Source: Argentina anserina
Lineage: Eukaryota > Streptophyta > Magnoliopsida > Rosales > Rosaceae
Assembly: GCF_933775445.1 (NCBI RefSeq)
Contig: NC_065874.1
Location: 312,501 to 376,500 of the forward strand
Direction: 5' to 3'
DNA length: 64,000 bases
Shown here: one piece after another, positions 1-12,373 of the stretch
Numbering within the stretch: the first letter of the stretch is position 1
How the letters are laid out: the number at the start of each line of letters is the position of its first letter
Translations under genes and position numbers: made by a program
Notes under the pieces: generated by a model
Told to the model about the DNA's origin: nothing
The model's input: the letters and a program-made list of their open reading frames with translations, nothing else
Databases searched by the model: none

Positions 1-149
1 ACACAAAGCTCAAGCAGCACAAATTCAATACGAGAGTTTTCAATCCAAGTAATCAAACCAAACAACTTGGCTACTTAAAAGCAACAACTTGGTTCCTAAA
101 CAAAACGAAAGTATGATGAAGGAGGCGCAGACCTAAAACCCTGATTGAG

Positions 150-305
150 AATGTGAGAGATGAATACAGAGCAAGACTATTTATAGTGTGAGGGCTTTCA
201 GATTTGCACCGTTAGATGAGACTTTAGGGTTTTTTCTCTGTCAAGGTGAACCGTCCAGTCCTAAAAAGGCCCACGAAAGCCTAGCCGGCCCACGCCCTCT
301 CTCAC
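150..305 (-). promoter_or_regulatory. Promoter of a gene running off the left edge
   Basis: Read on the minus strand, a TATA box (CTATAAATAG) lies at about 177-187. Upstream of it are an AAACCCTAA telobox at about 224-232 and two GGCCCA/TGGGCC site II motifs at about 266-292. Teloboxes with site II elements are typical of plant promoters for ribosomal-protein and other growth-linked genes. Transcription would start near 150 and run left, so the leader occupies 1-150 and the coding region lies outside the window. The downstream gene cannot be named. Confidence 0.5.
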
Positions 306-692
306 CTAATTCACAAATACACCCCATTACTTGTTATATGAAAATATACACAAATCATTTGTTTTCATTTCCAAATCTCACATTCGATTATATCCGAATT
401 CATACCAATCACAGGGTCAAGCTCTGCGACCAGGGGATCATCATCTCTGGCCAGATTACAGATTGAGATAATGATCTAATACATGCCTTGGTAAACTAAG
501 ATATCAATTTTGTTACAGATTCTTTGCTTGGTGACAAGTATATATACATTCTTCAAAGAAGCAAAAGAACGTGCGCTAATAAGTAACGACATGCTTGCAG
601 ACCATGCAAGCAAACATGTAAACTTTCGAATAATACAAGCGAGGAGAGGTTTCGAACACAGATTACAGCCCACTGGCTAGCAAATGTTGCTG

Positions 693-3600
693 CTACAGAC
701 AAGAAGCACAATGAACTCGAGATTCCAGGACAACTCGTGCAGCTTGAATGGCTACTTGTCCATTTACATAGTGATGTCGACATACAGGCATGTATACATC
801 AGCCCCGCCAATCACTTCAGTCTGCAGCTCCTGTGTCTTCCGTAATGTGAAGAAAGCCGGTTTTCCACAAAGTTCGCATCGAGATGTTAGCTTGGTTACA
901 GAATCAGCAAGGGGAATTATATCAAGCACTGAACCAAAGCTCCTCCTGCAAATAGTATTCGAGTTTATCAGTAAAGATGAAAATATTCTAAGAAAAAAGG
1001 AATTGAACAGGCACTGGGCACCAGAACTATATCTGCAGTTACTAATACCTCAAATAGTCCCCATCTAGTCCAGCAACTACTACTTTTTTGCCATCATGAT
1101 CAGCAGCTTCACAGCAGAAATCATAAAGATCTCCAAAAAACTGAGCTTCATCAATACCGATTACATCTAGCTGTCATTGCATACTGGTTATCAATATATT
1201 ATCACAAATTGTATATTAGCGTACAAATTTTCAGTTATATGATTATTAACAAAATGTCATTACCTGCTCATATGCATCAAGACCAAACTTTTGTTTGAAT
1301 GATGATAAATTAGGTAATGCCCAGCAAGGCAATTTAACCCCATCATGCGTCACAATTGAATCCATTCCATATCTTGTATCCTTGTTTGATTTGATTACTG
1401 CAACGTTACTGCCAAAGGAAACATTTAATGATTAAAACTGTATTAAAACTAAGGACTACATACCCTCTGCATGAAAATTATGTATGCATATTCATTCATG
1501 CCCTTGTCAGAGATCTAGTTCATATGTGTGCATTGAAGCCTTTTTGAATCAAACAAACCCGAAATCTGTACACTACAAGAATTCTGAAGTCACCTCAAGT
1601 AACAACATATAAACATCATTCATAGTTGACACTTTAGATAAAAAAGTTTCTACCTCTGTGTGCTGTTATCTAACATCATAAGAATCCCACCAAGAACTTT
1701 GCAGAGTACTAAGATTGCAAACATCAATCTTTCAGAAGTCTAATAATGTCCCCCATTCTTCGTACTTTGGTGTGTTTGAATACCAATTAAACATGCTGTG
1801 ATATCTTACTCACGTCAGACATCACTAAAGTACAAAGCTTCAATATGTCGAGTTGATTATAGGACAAGAAAAACGGTATAGGTTCTAGGAAATTAGCTCT
1901 ATTTCATATGAATTAGCTCCCACCTACATAAAGAACATCGCCTGAATCCTTTAGAGAGTAGTTAATCAATTCAACCATCTCATAAATATCCCTGGACCGT
2001 TCATGATATTTATCACCCTTAAGAAAGAAGTGGGTCTCCCTTTGAAGCTCTAGTTTGCTGTAGGCAGGCTCCTTTATCATCCCTGTGTCACTCATCTTAG
2101 CCCTAAGCTTAGCAACATTGTCCCACAGCCCAAAGGTGGCATAAGCATTAGACAAGACGACATACTTTCCAGCATTCTCTGCTTCCAGTTTAAAGTACTG
2201 CTTTGCTGCAAGGTTCAACAAGTCTCTGTTTCCATGATTTCTACAAGCCCAAAGAAAAGCACCCCACATCACTGAGTGCTCCTTACAAGGAGAGTTCATA
2301 ACAAACTCATAGGCTTCTTCTAACCTCCCAGCACGTCCTAAAATGTCAACCAAAGCTGCATAATGCTGGCGTCTTGGCTGAATTCCATAATCTCTTGTCA
2401 TGGAAGAAAAATATTCCCAAGCCTCATCAGACAAACCTCCGTGACTACATGCAGAAAGAAGTGCAATAAAAGTAACATAGTTTGGCCTGATACCTTCAGC
2501 TTTCATCCTGTGAAAATAATCTAAGACCTCTTGGACCCTTCCATGTTGACCATACCCAGATATTAGAGCAGTCCACGTAATGGCATTCCTAATTTCAGAT
2601 GTGTCAAATACCTTATGCCCATCAGATAAATCACTACATTTAAAGTACATATCCATGAGGGCACTATTGACTACAACATTCCCTACAATGTGGCATTTTA
2701 TCATGACACCGTGAACTTGCTTCCCATCCTCCAGAGTTGCCAAAGTAGAACATGCCCTGAAAACTGAAGCAAAGGTATATTGGTCTGGTGTAAAACCACT
2801 CTGTCTCATCTTGTGATAAAGACTCAACCCCACATATTCTTGCCCGTTTTGCACATACCCTGCAATCATTGCATTCCATGAAACCAAGCTTTTCTTGAGC
2901 AAGTTATCAAACAAATAGTGAGCGGTTCCTAAACTCCCTGATTTTGCATACAAGATCAACAACTTGGTCTTCAGATATTCATTTCCAACAAATCCCACAA
3001 CTATCATTTGAGCATGAATTCTTTTTCCTTTCATATACTCTTTCCAAATAATGCTTTCTTGCAACAGAAGAGCATAAGTCTCTGGTTCCGCCTTGACTCC
3101 TGTACGACACAATAGCCCAACAGCTTCTGCCAATCTTCCTGAGCAACAGAGTCCCTTCAAAGTTTTATCCAGCTTGTATACGCATTTGGGGCCTGACCTG
3201 AAAGCTGGAATATCTTATTGATGATATATGCACTGAATCGATCCGATCCCCACAGAGTTCCTCACGAGTTGGTTAATCTATATAAGCAAACTCTACATAC
3301 AAGATACAACATATACATGCAAATCCATTCAAAGATGAACCAAGCAATACAGCCTAATGCCATATCAAACCCAATGATTCAGCTCATAACTCTAGAATTA
3401 TATAAAGTTTAGTACTTTATATAAAAGCTTAAACTTTCTGCCTAAACCAAATGATTTATATTCAGAATAGAAACAGCAGCACCAAAACTGAAACCCACAA
3501 GAAATCTCAGGTGGAGGGTCAAACCTGCCATCGCCTTTCTCGGATTGCATTCTGCGAAGAAGCGTGGTGGTCTTTCCGGCAAACATTGGGCCAACGATGA

Positions 3601-3841
3601 CGTGAATCTCACCGGAGCGTTGGCGGCGAGAAGCGGCGTCCATTTCAGCAGCGCCGGTGGGAGCTATCTCGGAAGAGAGGGATGCATAGGGAGAAAAAGT
3701 AATGGGCTTTAGTTGGAGAGAATTGGGGGTTTTGAAATGGGTTGGTGGGTAGGATGGGATTGATTTCCAGAGAGATAAAGGTGAGGTCTTTGGGATGCAG
3801 TGGGTTGAGATGAGAGCCTTCATCCTTGAAATAGCTAACAT
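693..3841 (-). CDS. Thymidine kinase (TK1 type), four exons, organellar presequence
   Basis: Phosphorylates thymidine to TMP in the salvage pathway that supplies dTTP. Exons (minus) are 3841-3525, 1408-1264, 1170-1049 and 945-693; phases agree and give 278 residues. Exon 1 carries a presequence of about 65 residues, rich in Ser, Thr and Pro and poor in acidic residues, suggesting plastid or mitochondrial import; a second Met at residue 7 is an alternative start. It is followed by the P-loop [14 protein letters not shown]. Exon 2 has [14 protein letters not shown], exon 3 the Walker-B/DEAQFF region ([18 protein letters not shown]), and exon 4 the CELCG zinc-binding site, the lasso-type segment TLRKTQE and the C-terminal YMPVCRHHY. 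The sequence resembles Arabidopsis TK1b (At5g23070). Intron 1 is about 2.1 kb and holds a complete PPR reading frame on the same strand. A GA microsatellite sits just upstream of the start. Confidence 0.92.
1913..3197 (-). CDS. Pentatricopeptide repeat protein, PLS class with E domain, nested in the TK intron
   Basis: Predicted organellar RNA-binding protein. An open frame of about 428 codons shows tandem 31-36-residue PPR motifs (for example [48 protein letters not shown]) and then an E/E+ region ([13 protein letters not shown] ... [16 protein letters not shown]). It closely resembles Arabidopsis At4g16470. No DYW domain is present. The 5' end is unresolved. The first in-frame codons (TLKGLCCSG) have no ATG, and an in-frame TAA lies at 3217-3215. 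The exon therefore probably begins at a splice acceptor; the best is TTTCAG before 3197, and neighbouring AGs at about 3204 and 3192 are alternatives. The upstream exon may lie in 3240-3500 or may be TK exon 1 itself, since its phase-2 end joins 3197 in frame. The whole gene lies within the first thymidine kinase intron. Confidence 0.8.
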
Positions 3842-3859
3842 CTATCTCTGCCTTCAGAA

Positions 3860-3881
3860 AGAGAGAGAGAGAGAGAGAGAG
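3860..3881. repeat. (GA)n microsatellite in the TK leader
   Basis: A run of GA dinucleotides sits about 20 bp upstream of the thymidine kinase start codon, probably in its 5' UTR. On the transcribed minus strand it reads (CT)n, a common plant core-promoter/leader motif. Confidence 0.9.
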
Positions 3882-3899
3882 CAAAGGGTTTAAGGGTTT

Positions 3900-5293
3900 T
3901 GCTTATATAGGGAAAAAGAATCCACCCATTTCTCATATTGTATATTTTTCAACCAAAAAAGAGAAGAACCGCCTAGCTTCCGCCTAGTTTTGGATTTTTG
4001 ATCTTTTGCTACTGCTAGGAAGCTAGGTTTTTATTTGGAGATTATTGAAAAAAAAAATCAAAACAGACATCTATCTTCCTTCTATTGTGCAAAATTGCAA
4101 ATTAGTAATTTGCGGAATCAAAGACACCATCACTTTTCTTGATTTCTGTAGGAGATGTTCATCTGATCATGGGTGAGTGTGTGAGACGGTGACCAAGAAT
4201 TTTATAGTTTGGACAAACTAACTTGTTTTTCGTTTGACCTGATTATTGAACATCAAAAGTAAAGGTGGGGTGAGGTGAGTTTGATTGCCCAATACCCTTT
4301 GTTCTAGAACCAAATACGGTATGTTTGGGACTGCTCTCCAAATCCAACCAGTTCATAGGTTATGTTGAACTAGATAGCAAACGGGATACACAATTACAAG
4401 TTGTAATCTTCCTTTGGTTAAGCTCATATAGTCACTAAGACAGCACTTGACCATGTTCAAGGATCGAAAAGCTCATGTATGTCTAGACTATTGATTTAGG
4501 ATGATTTTAAAATGTCATAACGTACATAATCAAGAGCATCTCTAACCATAATGTCAAATGACATGTGGACACTCTAACGGTAACAATTGACTTAGCAACT
4601 CATCTCTAATAATTGTGTCATATCCTATGTGGATTTGACATCAAGCCCTTTAGTGTCAAATTTGACATGCTGAGCTTCTCTAATCATTTCTTTGTTTAGT
4701 ATTTCACACTCCTCTCCATCTTGTTCTCTCTTCCTTACATATTGAATTATTGATATTAAATTCTCTTCTGAATGTCAAAAGAAAATTAAATATTGATATT
4801 ATTTGACACAATTGTTAGAGAAGAAACATGTCAAAAATAACTTGGCCATATCACAAGTCAAATTCAAATTTGACTAGATCAAAATAACTATATCATTGGA
4901 GATGCTATTAAGACTCTCAGCCTTGCAAGTCACTACTTCCATTCCATCTGAAGAACAACCATCCAAATCTATAGTTGCTTATGTTCTCAACATAAATCAT
5001 AGAACAGAATATTAGCCGATAGGTAAAATGTGGGCAACTTAGTACCCGAGTTAAGCAGTATCATTAAGCTACAAAATATGACACACGATGTTCCCCCAGT
5101 TTTCTAAAGATCCCTCTGGAAAACACAAATCGAGCGATCCTCTATATTAAACACTACACTTGTGCTTTGGTTCTCATAATCATAATCTCGCACAAGCTAC
5201 TTAACCACTGTCTACTTACATAACCTACTTTTAACAGTCTATTATTACACAGAGATGTTTGTTCTATCTTGCAAATTTTTAATGTCAATGGCA
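3900..5293. other. Intergenic between TK and the Yippee-like gene
   Basis: AT-rich spacer. It contains the TK upstream region, one probable MITE (listed separately) and the 3' flank of the Yippee-like gene. No coding similarity was seen. Confidence 0.6.
4531..4911. mobile_element. MITE-like element with AGCATCTC termini
   Basis: The left end reads AGAGCATCTCTAACCATAAT and the right end, reverse complemented, reads ATAGCATCTCCAATGATATA. These imperfect terminal inverted repeats enclose about 380 bp of AT-rich non-coding DNA. Ends of the AGCATCTCCAA type are common in plant MITEs. I could not define a target-site duplication. Confidence 0.5.
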
Positions 5294-6485
5294 TCACCGC
5301 CTCTCCTTCAGCAGCCGTTCCCTCTCCAGTATGTACATTCCTTCTTTATACTTTTGACTTGGCTCATAAGCCTTCTCCTAGGATCATCAATAAAAGAGGT
5401 GAAATACCACAAACAGTTAGCTAAAACCAGAACAAGAACAAAGTAAACAGCATCTAATACTGTCCGATTGATAAAGTTAGACCACAAGATGTGAGCAAAT
5501 TTATACAAAATTAGGAAAATGAGACTGGCAGAAACTGAACTCAGTGAATGGCATCCGAAATTAAGTACGAAAGATGTGAGCAAGTCAAATCCATTCATCA
5601 TAGGATACTGCTATTGCTGTTTTGAAGTATAAAAATACACCCATAAATTTAGCAGTAGTCACAACAGAACGAAAAAATCACCATTAATCCTCACAAGAGT
5701 TGTAATTCTTCGGGTTTTCAAATGATTTCGTTATAACAGAATGCTGGCAACTTTAAAGATCATGCTTTAACCATCACCAGGATCACATAAACGCATAAAA
5801 GATCCAAGTATAATATCATATTATCATTACACCCAAGATGCTACTTCAGTAAGAGTAATACCACATTGAAAAGTCTAAGATCCCTAAAAACCACATTGCA
5901 TAATGTGAAAACACTGAATATGAGAGAGTTCAAATAAATAGCAATATAGCATTGAGCTATTGACCAATTACAAGAAAATGGGTGACAAGTTCACTCAGAA
6001 ATACTATGATCATGCTTAACACTAAGGACTTAGGAGAAGAAATTGGACAACAGTTTAGAACTTACATATTTCCAACCCAGAATTTGTTGGCAAGAGCTGC
6101 AGTAAATATCATTCACAATATGCAATCCACTAATCAAATACCGCTCTTCAATAGGCCCAAGAGATATATTCACCCTGGAAATAGAAAAACAATCAGTACA
6201 AAAACTAACGACTTCATCTTCTCACATCACAAACTTAATGAGCAACAAACCCAAAACCATAAGCTCTTAAAGTCTCAATCTATGATGGGAAAAACAAGAA
6301 TCTGAAACCCAGAAGTGAATGAAAAAAAAAAAAGGTTCTTACACATTTCTGAAGAGGTAGGCTTTGCCGAGACGGCCCTGAAAATCCTTGGAAACGATAT
6401 CGCTGTGGGAGGCAGTGTCCACCTCGCAACACTTGCATTTGAAGATCTTCGGGCCACTCACTGACTCTATGAATAGCCTTCCCAT
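5294..6485 (-). CDS. Yippee-like zinc-binding protein, three exons
   Basis: Small protein of the Yippee/Mis18/CULT-like fold; the cellular role in plants is poorly defined. Exons (minus) are 6485-6343, 6174-6066 and 5377-5294, with compatible phases, giving 111 residues, normal for the family. It starts [17 protein letters not shown]. The first zinc half-site is CKCC at residues 16-19; the conserved [20 protein letters not shown] follows. Exon 2 gives [20 protein letters not shown], with the second half-site CSSC and LGWKY, and exon 3 the family-typical [19 protein letters not shown]. Open frames overlapping exon 1 in the other two frames are shadows. The similarity to known plant Yippee-like proteins is clear along the whole length. 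Confidence 0.92.
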
Positions 6486-6799
6486 CAAGCCCAAATTCCC
6501 CAATTCGATTCCCTCGATTTTTTATCCTTCGATCCAGATGTTTGTCTGTTCGTTTATGTTGTTGTTTGTTGTTTAACACTTGATCTTGTTCCAACCAATA
6601 ATAGGCGGGACTAGACAGCAATGGTAACCCGACAAGTCACACTGTATAAGTGTATATTGAAGGTACTTCTACAAAGGGATATACTTGTCTTTCCAGTGTG
6701 CCGTACATTAGCTCGAGAAAAAATTTATCATATTAATACATTGATGCACAACATACCAAATCCTTGCATTTTACTCTTTGTATGGACATTTCTTATCTA

Positions 6800-6890
6800 C
6801 CTTCCTAGTTCCAGTCCATCATATTCAGGCATGTTCACCGTGCGGCAAATTTTGTAGCAGACAAACTAGCTATTTGTGCTCACTAAATTC
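6800..6890 (+). pseudogene. RNase H-like relic of a LINE
   Basis: One frame reads FQSIIFRHVHRAANFVADKL and then AICAH before a stop. This matches the C-terminal end of the plant LINE-type RNase H domain (HVxREANxxADxLA). The rest of the domain is not recognisable. This is probably a short, old retrotransposon fragment between the Yippee-like gene and RABA5a. Confidence 0.5.
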
Positions 6891-7433
6891 CTGGGCCTTT
6901 GATTTGGTTTCATGCTCTCCCCCTCTATTTGTTCCAAACGTTTCATTTGGATCAGCTGGAAAGAGACGTCCTCAGGGCTTTGTGTTGTGGTATTTCTTTG
7001 AGTATTATTTCATCATTGAAAAAAAAATCCTTGTAGTTTTACTTGTGCAACTCGACTTTTTTGATGTCTATGATTATAAAGGAATGAAATTGACTAGATT
7101 TAAAGCAAGACTTTTTAGGTGAACCGAGTAAAATACAGCATTATCAAAAGATGAACGGGAAATGGTGAGAAATACAGTGCACAAGGATGGGAAAGAAACA
7201 GAACACTGTATAAGCTTTGTAATCCTCCGTCAGATCATTTACATCATTACATGTACTTCAATTTTCTTTTCTTCCACCCAGAGAGAGTGAAAACATGTTC
7301 CTTAAATAAACATTTAAACAAATTTAAAAAATCAGATCAAATGGAGAAGGAATGCAAGGAACTTGAGTGGAGCGAAGAGGCATGTAAGACCCGCCAAAAA
7401 ATTCCATCCAGACCTCATTTGTTGTTTAGCTTT

Positions 7434-8648
7434 CTAAGATGAACAGCACCCACCTTTTTTAGGCTCTGTACTTGATGCTTCTTCGTCTCCATGTATGACC
7501 ACCGTCTTGCCAGTCCCCACCCAGCTAGGGTCCTGTTTCTTGAGCTCCTGGGACATCATTACTTTTCGACTTAGTATATTGTAAATCTCCTTCACTACCA
7601 TCTGAAAGGCGGCAGCAACGTTGGATGAGTCGAGAGCAGATGTTTCCATGAAAAATAAACCCTGTGCTTCTGCCAAGGCTTTTCCTTCAGCAGTGGATAC
7701 CTCCCGGGCATCCTTGAGATCCGACTTGTTACCAACAAGTATCGTCACAACATTCATGTCGGAGTGAGCTGTTCAACAGTAGATCCACCTGATCAATCTC
7801 AGTCCATCACATCAATTTAAGGGAAATGCTATTAAAACTTTTAGGCCACTGGGTACAGCAGGATGGATTGACAGGATAGCTAACTAGAAATCAACACAAT
7901 GAATAAAATTGAAGCAGTTACTTTTCGAATCCAATCTGAACTACTGTTAAATGATACTGTTGTGGTGTGCTGCACATAACCGCTCACAATTATATCCTCT
8001 GGAGGAGGACAAATGTTTATCCTCAATGCTAAAGAAATATTCCCAACTGCTCTAACCAATGCCTACAACATGAAGCATCCCAAAAATCTTTTTTTCAATG
8101 TTTCAATGCCTTGGTAGCTAATATTTCATACAAATTTATAGGATGTGTGATAATAAATTCATGTTGGACAGGAGGCAAGTTAAGAATGAAGATTATGTTA
8201 GGGAAAAAATGCCACTTTGATAAACACACAGCCTAGAAAGGAAGCATATACTGGAACAAGAAAAGAGAGAGTAGAAAACAAAATCAAGGGACAGTGATAA
8301 GCACTTACTGTGGAGCTCATTGAGCCATCTGCCAATACTATCAAATGTCTGATGCCTACTGATATCATAAACCAAAAGAGCACCAACAGCACCTCTATAA
8401 TATGCAGATGTAACAGCCCTAAACCGCTCTTGACCAGCCGTGTCCCATATCTGTGCTTTGACTTCTTTACCATCAATAACAATCTTTTGGGTTTGGAACT
8501 CTACACCTATTGTCGACTTTGAATTAGGGAAGAACTCATTTCTAGCGAATCTTGCAAGCAAATTAGATTTACCAACAGCTGAGTCACCAATCAAAACAAT
8601 TTTGAAAAGATAATCCTCAGTCTTTTCTTCCTCGGAATGAAAAGCCAT
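7434..8648 (-). CDS. RABA5A: Rab GTPase RABA5a (Rab11-related), two exons
   Basis: Small GTPase for trans-Golgi/recycling-endosome traffic. Exons (minus) are 8648-8309 and 7768-7434, giving 224 residues. Visible motifs are the P-loop GDSAVGKSN, switch I with the effector Thr (SKSTIGVEF), DTAGQE of switch II, GNKSD for guanine recognition and ETSAL. The C-terminus KKGGCCSS ends in a CC motif for double geranylgeranylation. The N-terminus [20 protein letters not shown] and the segment [20 protein letters not shown] match Arabidopsis RABA5a (At5g47520) better than other RABA members. The start is fixed by ATG at 8648; open sequence upstream in frame is leader. Confidence 0.95.
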
Positions 8649-9720
8649 TTTCCAATTCCAACGAGTTGACGATCTATAAGACCATATTACTAATAGGTAA
8701 CTCAATGGCTCCTCAAGGTCTGTACAACAAGAATATGGTTTGACAGAGGAAGAGTGCAAGGCAGGCAGGGAATATGCCGAGCAAAACTTTTCCACAATTA
8801 CTTGAGCACAGCATAAACAGTATCTGAAGCCGCCTACATTACATAGCTCTGAGGTATGAGCAAAGATACTAACTTCTCTCGGCTTAACTACTAGTCTAAA
8901 CCCGAAAAGCTTTAGGGCCAAATCCTGCACCACAAACATAGCACAGATCAAATGTCAAAAGGGAAGCTAGTTAATCACTCTTCTGTAAAGATCAGTACTT
9001 TAGCCTCATCCTCATACAGGCTATCATTAATACCTCAAACTCTTATTTGACCTCCTTCCCACTCCAGATTTCCCTCCTAATCAAGGCTTCAAGGTTTAAA
9101 CCTGAAAATTAACCACAACGGGGTTGCAATGACTGACCACAAAATTCTAAATTGCATACCAACCCCTTAACAACCTCATTGAACATGAATGCATTTTACT
9201 TGAATCATCAACACCACATTGATCATTGACTGATATATAAATACATACATCAAAATGTAGAGAATTACCAGACTGCAGAGCGATAACGGATCAATAGCTC
9301 CAAACCTGCCATAACCCGATCCGTTAAACCATTTTATCCTCAAAAATCCAAAAGCAAATAACACACAAAAGGTCACATTGATGACAATGACAATCTAAAA
9401 TTGCAAGAAGTAAATAAAAGATTGACATTGGGAGATTCGAGAGAGCCATGTGGGAATACAAATCTAAGGAGTTGAGACATTATGGAAAAACGTAGAGACC
9501 GTGGAGGGTGGTGATCGACGGCAGTCAACGACGGAGATCGGAGGAGAAGGGCGAGAGGAGGCCAACGGAGATGATAATGGGAGAAGAGAGGGTCGTCAGA
9601 AGCACACATCGGACAAAGTGGAGGGGAAGAACGAGGACAACGATTGATTAAGGCAATTTCGGTATTGTCTCTAACACTTGAGGAGTTTTCCGTCTTGTTT
9701 TTAATTCTTCCCACTTTCAA
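8649..9720 (-). other. RABA5a leader and promoter region
   Basis: Contains no independent gene that I can recognise. A long in-frame open stretch continues upstream of the RABA5a ATG to about 8950 and is best read as leader or retained intron. A GC-richer stretch at about 9470-9660 on the minus strand could be a first non-coding exon, but this cannot be shown from sequence alone. Confidence 0.4.
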
Positions 9721-12340
9721 CTTTCAACGTGGAAACCGTAACAGTAACGAACACCCTTTTTAGTTTAGCTACAGTTGACTCAATTTTGGTGAAATTAAAT
9801 CGCTTAACAAATGAGAAATTATTTTATATACACGCAACATATTTCACGTGACATATTATTTTAATATTATTAGTCTATTTTTTATTGTGATGTTTTTAAT
9901 TGGTTCTTATATGTAAATTAACTTTTGTCATTTTCACCGTATGCATGTTAATTATACCATGACGTATAATGATTGACTCGATACACCACATGGCAGTGTC
10001 ACGTGGTGTGGCGGGTACACATAATAATTACTCAAAAACAAATTGTGCCAACATGTTTGTTGAAAAAAAAACTTGCGTATAACTTGGTATGTACGTGTGC
10101 GTCCAAACTCACTCATTTGCACACTTTAAGAATACAAATACATGATTTTAACTGTTTAGTTTATTACTAAATATCATTTCTATAAAAGATCAACATAAAC
10201 AAAAATCGTTTGTTTTGTCGATTGCATCAAACAAATGAACGGTTATAGTGAAAGTTAGTAGTCTCATGATCAACTGTCAATTTGTTTGATGCAATCGACT
10301 ATGAAGACGATTTTTATTTACATCAATTTTTTGCAAACATTATCTTTATTAGTTTAATTAAATTTTAAACAATTAGAAAATTTATTTATATTGTGAAAAG
10401 TAGACAAACAAAATATAATTCGAACACACGAATACATACTAGGTTGTACGCAAGTGTTTTTTCAACAACTGTATGTAAAGACGGTAATCTTATTTTACCA
10501 ACTCCATAAGCACTTACTCAAAGAAAGTTCCCCCAACACCCCGAACCAACACTGCGTAATCACCGAATGGTACGGCCTCCTCCTAATGCAGCCATCATCA
10601 GTTAGTTGATCTAAAGCCGAGCACCAAATCACTATCGAAGTCGACTGCATACCGTCATCAATCTAGACTCAAAGTTGCGACACTTACACAAATCCAAACA
10701 CTCAAAAGTCATAACTGTGGATTGAATTTTAGAATATTTTTGTTTTCCACTGTTTAATCATATGATATAATTTCAGCCACAATTGTTCGCAATTGAATAC
10801 AGATTAATTGACCAACAAAGATTGTGACTTCATTTCCGCGGATTCTTCTATTTATTGATGTACATATATGATGACGGGATTGTTTCAACCACCAAAGTAA
10901 TATCCAATTAATTTCATTCACACGTTCGTTGCAAGGGTGATGCAATTTGATTTATGAGAGTTGTTGAGCAGTTGTTCATCTAGATTGCAAACAAATAAGG
11001 ATCCAAACACATTGATGATCATTTACGCATATAAGTTGTGTTTTTCAATCTCATCATGTAATATTACATACATTGTCTTTTCGCCTTTTTCTCTACCTCT
11101 ACCTCTGCCAATCCTATGGTTCTCTGTATCTTCTTCTTTTTCTACCTCGTAACTTTCAGGTAATTTATCTGTTTCTGGTGAAATATTTATTTTGGTCTTT
11201 GTGTTTGCTTCTAAATTAGGACGCGTTTCATTCCCAAACTAGTATTCCCTTTCTAATTATTCGGGTATGATTCATTTACAAACTGATATTCCCTCCCTAA
11301 TTATTGAGATGCATACCAGAATTGCACATGTATCCTTTTCAATCCTTACGTGCATGCTTTATCATCAAAACCCCATCCGCTTTCATGAACCATAATTATC
11401 CAAGAAAAAAAGATTCCATTCAAATTTTTCTAACAAGGGACCATTGCATTTTATGGAAAGAGAGGGGGAAGTGTAATGGGATAAAACTCCTTTAAATCTC
11501 ATGATGAGAAGGAGGTTTGTTTTTCTTTTCTTTTAATTTTAGTTCAAGCGATTAGAGGTTGTGTCATTTTTTTTCTCCGAAATAGTTTGTATCCGGCCAA
11601 ACTGGAAGACTCAACTACACGTCAACTCGTCAAGAGTTTATTACGATACAAACGTAATTTTGAACACATTTGAGTAAAAGTGGACGAACTGCGTGGCTTT
11701 TGGGGTTATGTCAAGGAAATAGAATTCAACTACAAAACAAACTGAAACTAATTTTCAAAGTACGAGTCTTTGTTCTTTGTGGCTCTGATCTCAAACTACT
11801 AGTGTTCTAAAATATTCCACACAGTTCCCAGAATCGAAAGTTTGGTCCTACCCGACTACATGTCCGCTAATCATAGGATGACTGCTCATCTTTTGTACCC
11901 GCCTGTGTCCATTTGTCAGCTTGACATAGAGTGCTGGAGATAATTCAAACTCAGAATTATTCATAATCATATATTTTCTCAAATATTGTTACTTAATAAG
12001 GATGAGATGAGAAACGGATTGCATTACGTTTTTCTTCAATATGGTAATTTAATAAGTATTTCACGCTGACAAGATTGACTGAATTGTCATTATCCTTTGC
12101 CTTTATCGGTTTATCCAATCCAGAATCCTTTTGCAGAAAGGTAATTACTCTCCTCTTCAATTAATGATACTCGAAGAGTCCACCTTACTCTGCGCTCCTT
12201 AAATGTCTGCGTTCTATGGAAACTGTGAACGATAAGGAAATACTTCTCTATTTTTATCTGGATATCAAAAACCATAAAGACAGAGATTGGCCTGGCTTCA
12301 TCCAACACAGATTATAAGAGTGGTAGGCGGATCCAAAGTC
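9721..12340. other. Intergenic between RABA5a and the first INT gene
   Basis: AT-rich spacer without coding similarity. Its one notable structure is an imperfect inverted repeat at 10188-10327. Open frames of 60-65 codons here look random. Confidence 0.6.
10188..10327. repeat. Imperfect inverted repeat with about 50-bp arms
   Basis: The left arm (about 10188-10237) and right arm (about 10276-10327) are inverted copies, at roughly 80% identity by eye. They share TCGATTGCATCAAACAAAT exactly, with a loop of about 40 nt. The transcript would fold into a near-perfect hairpin. It could be a small foldback MITE or a young MIR-like locus. Confidence 0.7.
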
Positions 12341-12349
12341 ATATTCCAC

Positions 12350-12373
12350 AAGAAGAAGAAGAAGAAGAAGAAG
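12350..12373. repeat. (GAA)n microsatellite
   Basis: Eight GAA/AGA triplets lie just before a CCAG/GTAATT donor-like site near 12405. The tract may be part of a 5' UTR exon of the first inositol transporter gene, whose start codon is at 12875. Confidence 0.8.
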
